A DNA stretch of 16,290 nt from Firmicutes bacterium UBA5389 (lineage in GTDB: Bacteria; Bacillota; DTU025): NCBI GenBank assembly GCA_002409965.1, contig DHON01000111.1, positions 1-16,290 of the forward strand. Direction: 5' to 3'. A program made the translations under genes and the position numbers. Below are positions 14,609 through 16,290 of the stretch, piece by piece; positions within the stretch are counted from its first letter, which is position 1; the number at the start of each line of letters is the position of its first letter. The notes under the pieces are model-generated. The model made no database searches. It was not told the origin of the DNA and saw only the letters and a program-made list of their open reading frames with translations.

Positions 14609-15796
14609 CTACCCCTTCCTCCACACCATTTTGTTCACGATATCCGTGTAGCTTTGGATAATCTTCACGACCTTGGTGGAAACAGTTTCGTCAGCATAGT
14701 CGGGCACGGGCGCCTGCGGGTAGAAACCATCGGCGTCGAGACCCACGGCAACCTTAACAGCCTGAAGGAGCCCCTTCTCGGAAACGCCGGCCAGCGTGAA
14801 GCAGCCTTTGTCGAGAGCTTCGGGGCGCTCCGTGCTCGTACGGATACATACCGCCGGAAAGGCATGGCCAATCGAAGCAAAGTAACTCGACTCTTCTGGG
14901 AGTGTTCCCGAGTCAGAGACAACGCAGAAGGCATTCATTTGTAGATGATTGTAGTCATGGAAGCCCATCGGCTCGTGCGTGTGCACACGCGAATCCAACT
15001 CGAAACCCGTCTCCTCCAGACGCTTGCGGCTCCTTGGGTGGCAGCTGTAGAGAATGGGCATATCGTAGGTCCCCGCCAACTTGTTTATCGCATTGAAAAG
15101 CGAGTAAAAGTTCTCATCTGTGTCTATATTTTCCTCACGGTGGGCGGATAGCAGGATGTAGCGTCTGGGCTCAAGCTTCAGACGATCCAGCACGTCTGAA
15201 GCTTCAATCTTCTCCAAGTTGGCATGCAGGACCTCGGCCATGGGGCTTCCCGTCACGTAGGTACGCTCCGGAGCACAGCCCGTGGCAGCGAGGTAGCGCC
15301 TCGCATGCTCTGAATAGGCCATGTTCACGTCTGAGATAACATCTACTATGCGGCGGTTCGTTTCCTCAGGGAGGCACTCGTCCTTGCAGCGATTGCCCGC
15401 TTCCATGTGAAAAATCGGGATGTGTAGACGCTTGGCAGGAATAGCGCTGAGACAGCTGTTCGTATCACCTAGTACCAGCAAGGCATCGGGCTTCGTCGCA
15501 GCCATCAACTTGTAGGATGCCGCGATGATATTGCCTATGGTCTCGCCCAAGTCATCTCCCACGGCGTCCATGTAGACTTCGGGGCAATCGAGCTCCAGGT
15601 CGCGAAAGAAGATGCCATTAAGCATGTAGTCGTAATTCTGCCCCGTGTGGGCCAGTATCACATCGAAGAAGCGACGACACTTCTTAATGACCTCTGAGAG
15701 CCTGATAATCTCTGGACGCGTACCCACGATGATGAGGAGCCTCAGACGTCCATCCCCGTTGAAATGAATATTGGAGTAATCTGTTTTCATCTGCAT
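14609..15796 (-). CDS. UDP-HexNAc 2-epimerase, FnlC/Cap5G type
   Basis: A 395-residue non-hydrolysing UDP-sugar 2-epimerase, GT-B fold. It shows LLIIVGTRPEIIRLS near 20-34, HTGQNYDYMLN near 52-62, LVLGDTNSCLSAIPAKR near 106-122, HMEAGNRC then PEETNRRIVD near 130-150, SAHREEN near 215 and SDSGTLPEESS near 295. TNSCLSAI and EAGNRC with the bulky AMGF/PMGFHDYNHLQ region are closer to FnlC/WbjD/Cap5G (UDP-L-FucNAc formation from the L-talose isomer) than to WecB, where GDT-TT/EAGLRT is usual. The partners FnlA and FnlB are not in the window, so the sugar is uncertain. The ATG lies 2 bases after the ugd stop, with GAGGGA as ribosome site: same operon. Confidence 0.88.
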   Translation of the reverse strand: MQMKTDYSNIHFNGDGRLRLLIIVGTRPEIIRLSEVIKKCRRFFDVILAHTGQNYDYMLNGIFFRDLELDCPEVYMDAVGDDLGETIGNIIAASYKLMAATKPDALLVLGDTNSCLSAIPAKRLHIPIFHMEAGNRCKDECLPEETNRRIVDVISDVNMAYSEHARRYLAATGCAPERTYVTGSPMAEVLHANLEKIEASDVLDRLKLEPRRYILLSAHREENIDTDENFYSLFNAINKLAGTYDMPILYSCHPRSRKRLEETGFELDSRVHTHEPMGFHDYNHLQMNAFCVVSDSGTLPEESSYFASIGHAFPAVCIRTSTERPEALDKGCFTLAGVSEKGLLQAVKVAVGLDADGFYPQAPVPDYADETVSTKVVKIIQSYTDIVNKMVWRKG

Positions 15797-15798
15797 TG

Positions 15799-16290
15799 CT
15801 AGTCCCTCTTGAACAGGTCGCGCGTGTACACCTTGTCCTCCACGTCTGAGAGGTCAGCGCTCCAGCGATTTGCCACAATCACGTCACATTTCGACTTGAA
15901 GTAGTCAAGATCGTGGGTCACTTCAGAGCCAAAGAATTCTGTCTCGTCAAGCGTCGGCTCATATACAACAACCGGAACACCTTTTGCCTTGATTCGCTTC
16001 ATCACGCCCTGGATGGAGCTTGCGCGGAAGTTATCGCTCCCGCTCTTCATGGTCAGGCGATAGACTCCCACGACGGGCTTGGTGGCACCCCCATTCACGA
16101 GGTCCCACACTCTCTGCAACGCCTCATCCGCCACAAAGTCCTTGCGAGTCGAGTTGGATTTCACGATAGCCTCGATGAGGTTCTGTGGCACGTCGCGGTA
16201 GTTTGCGAGCAACTGCTTTGAGTCCTTTGGCAGACAGTAGCCACCATAGCCAAAGCTTGGGTTGTTGTAGAAATCACCCACACGCGGGTC
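15799..16290 (-). CDS. ugd: UDP-glucose 6-dehydrogenase, C-terminal part (runs off window)
   Basis: The last 163 codons of a nucleotide-sugar dehydrogenase that oxidises UDP-glucose to UDP-glucuronate with two NAD+. The visible part starts DPRVGDFYNNPSFGYGGYCL; the GGYCLPKD segment carries the catalytic cysteine. KPVVGVYRLTMKSGSDNFRAS, the UDP-binding C-terminal domain start, and a final DVIVANRW follow. The short spacing from catalytic Cys to the C-terminus and the NNPSFGYGGYCLPKDSKQLL wording match the compact E. coli-type Ugd (about 388 residues) rather than the ManNAc dehydrogenase WecC. The frame is open to the window edge, so the start lies outside. It precedes the epimerase by 2 bases. 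The product feeds capsule sugars. Confidence 0.92.
   Translation of the reverse strand, partial: DPRVGDFYNNPSFGYGGYCLPKDSKQLLANYRDVPQNLIEAIVKSNSTRKDFVADEALQRVWDLVNGGATKPVVGVYRLTMKSGSDNFRASSIQGVMKRIKAKGVPVVVYEPTLDETEFFGSEVTHDLDYFKSKCDVIVANRWSADLSDVEDKVYTRDLFKRD

Overview
The window looks like part of a surface-polysaccharide (capsule, O-antigen-like or cell-wall glycan) locus of a high-GC bacterium, split by a defence-gene island. The rmlA/rmlB end is very GC-rich with strong C/G third-position bias, while the middle of the window is much closer to balanced composition. TGA is used as stop. The rmlA protein and base composition suggest an actinobacterium, perhaps a gut Coriobacteriia such as Olsenella or Collinsella. 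That is inference from general appearance, not a database result.

Layout, left to right. (1) 1-1062, minus strand: the start of rmlB and complete rmlA (dTDP-L-rhamnose synthesis). (2) 1063-1863: no convincing gene. It holds a 61-bp tandem repeat array (three units, 1281-1451) and a large inverted repeat that could fold as a branched RNA or be a small mobile-element relic (1710-1818). (3) 1864-2169, minus: a C-terminal fragment of a DUF234-type ATPase. (4) 2373-3719, plus: an AAA15/RloA-like ATPase, the only sizeable plus-strand gene. It has a perfect 23-bp palindrome at its promoter and only a stub of a possible partner behind it. (5) 4124-8197, minus: a tight three-gene set in the order ParB/Srx-like protein, OLD-type ATPase-TOPRIM nuclease, D12-class adenine DNA methyltransferase. 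This is the best candidate here for a poorly described defence system. (6) 8615-9874, minus: a Shedu (SduA, DUF4263) nuclease. (7) 9951-11296, minus: a small unknown ORF and a second, decayed DUF4263 gene with a frameshift and nonsense codons. (8) 11297-11897: no assignable gene. (9) 11898-16290, minus: a membrane acyltransferase, a Wzx-type flippase, a FnlC/Cap5G-type UDP-sugar 2-epimerase, and the C-terminal part of UDP-glucose 6-dehydrogenase.

How it works together: the outer genes make activated sugars (UDP-glucuronate, a UDP-HexNAc derivative, dTDP-rhamnose), acylate glycan and flip lipid-linked units across the membrane. The middle 9-10 kb has the marks of a defence island: several unrelated nuclease/ATPase modules, decayed copies next to intact ones, and composition unlike rmlA. 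All gene calls are from reading the sequence; none was checked by search.
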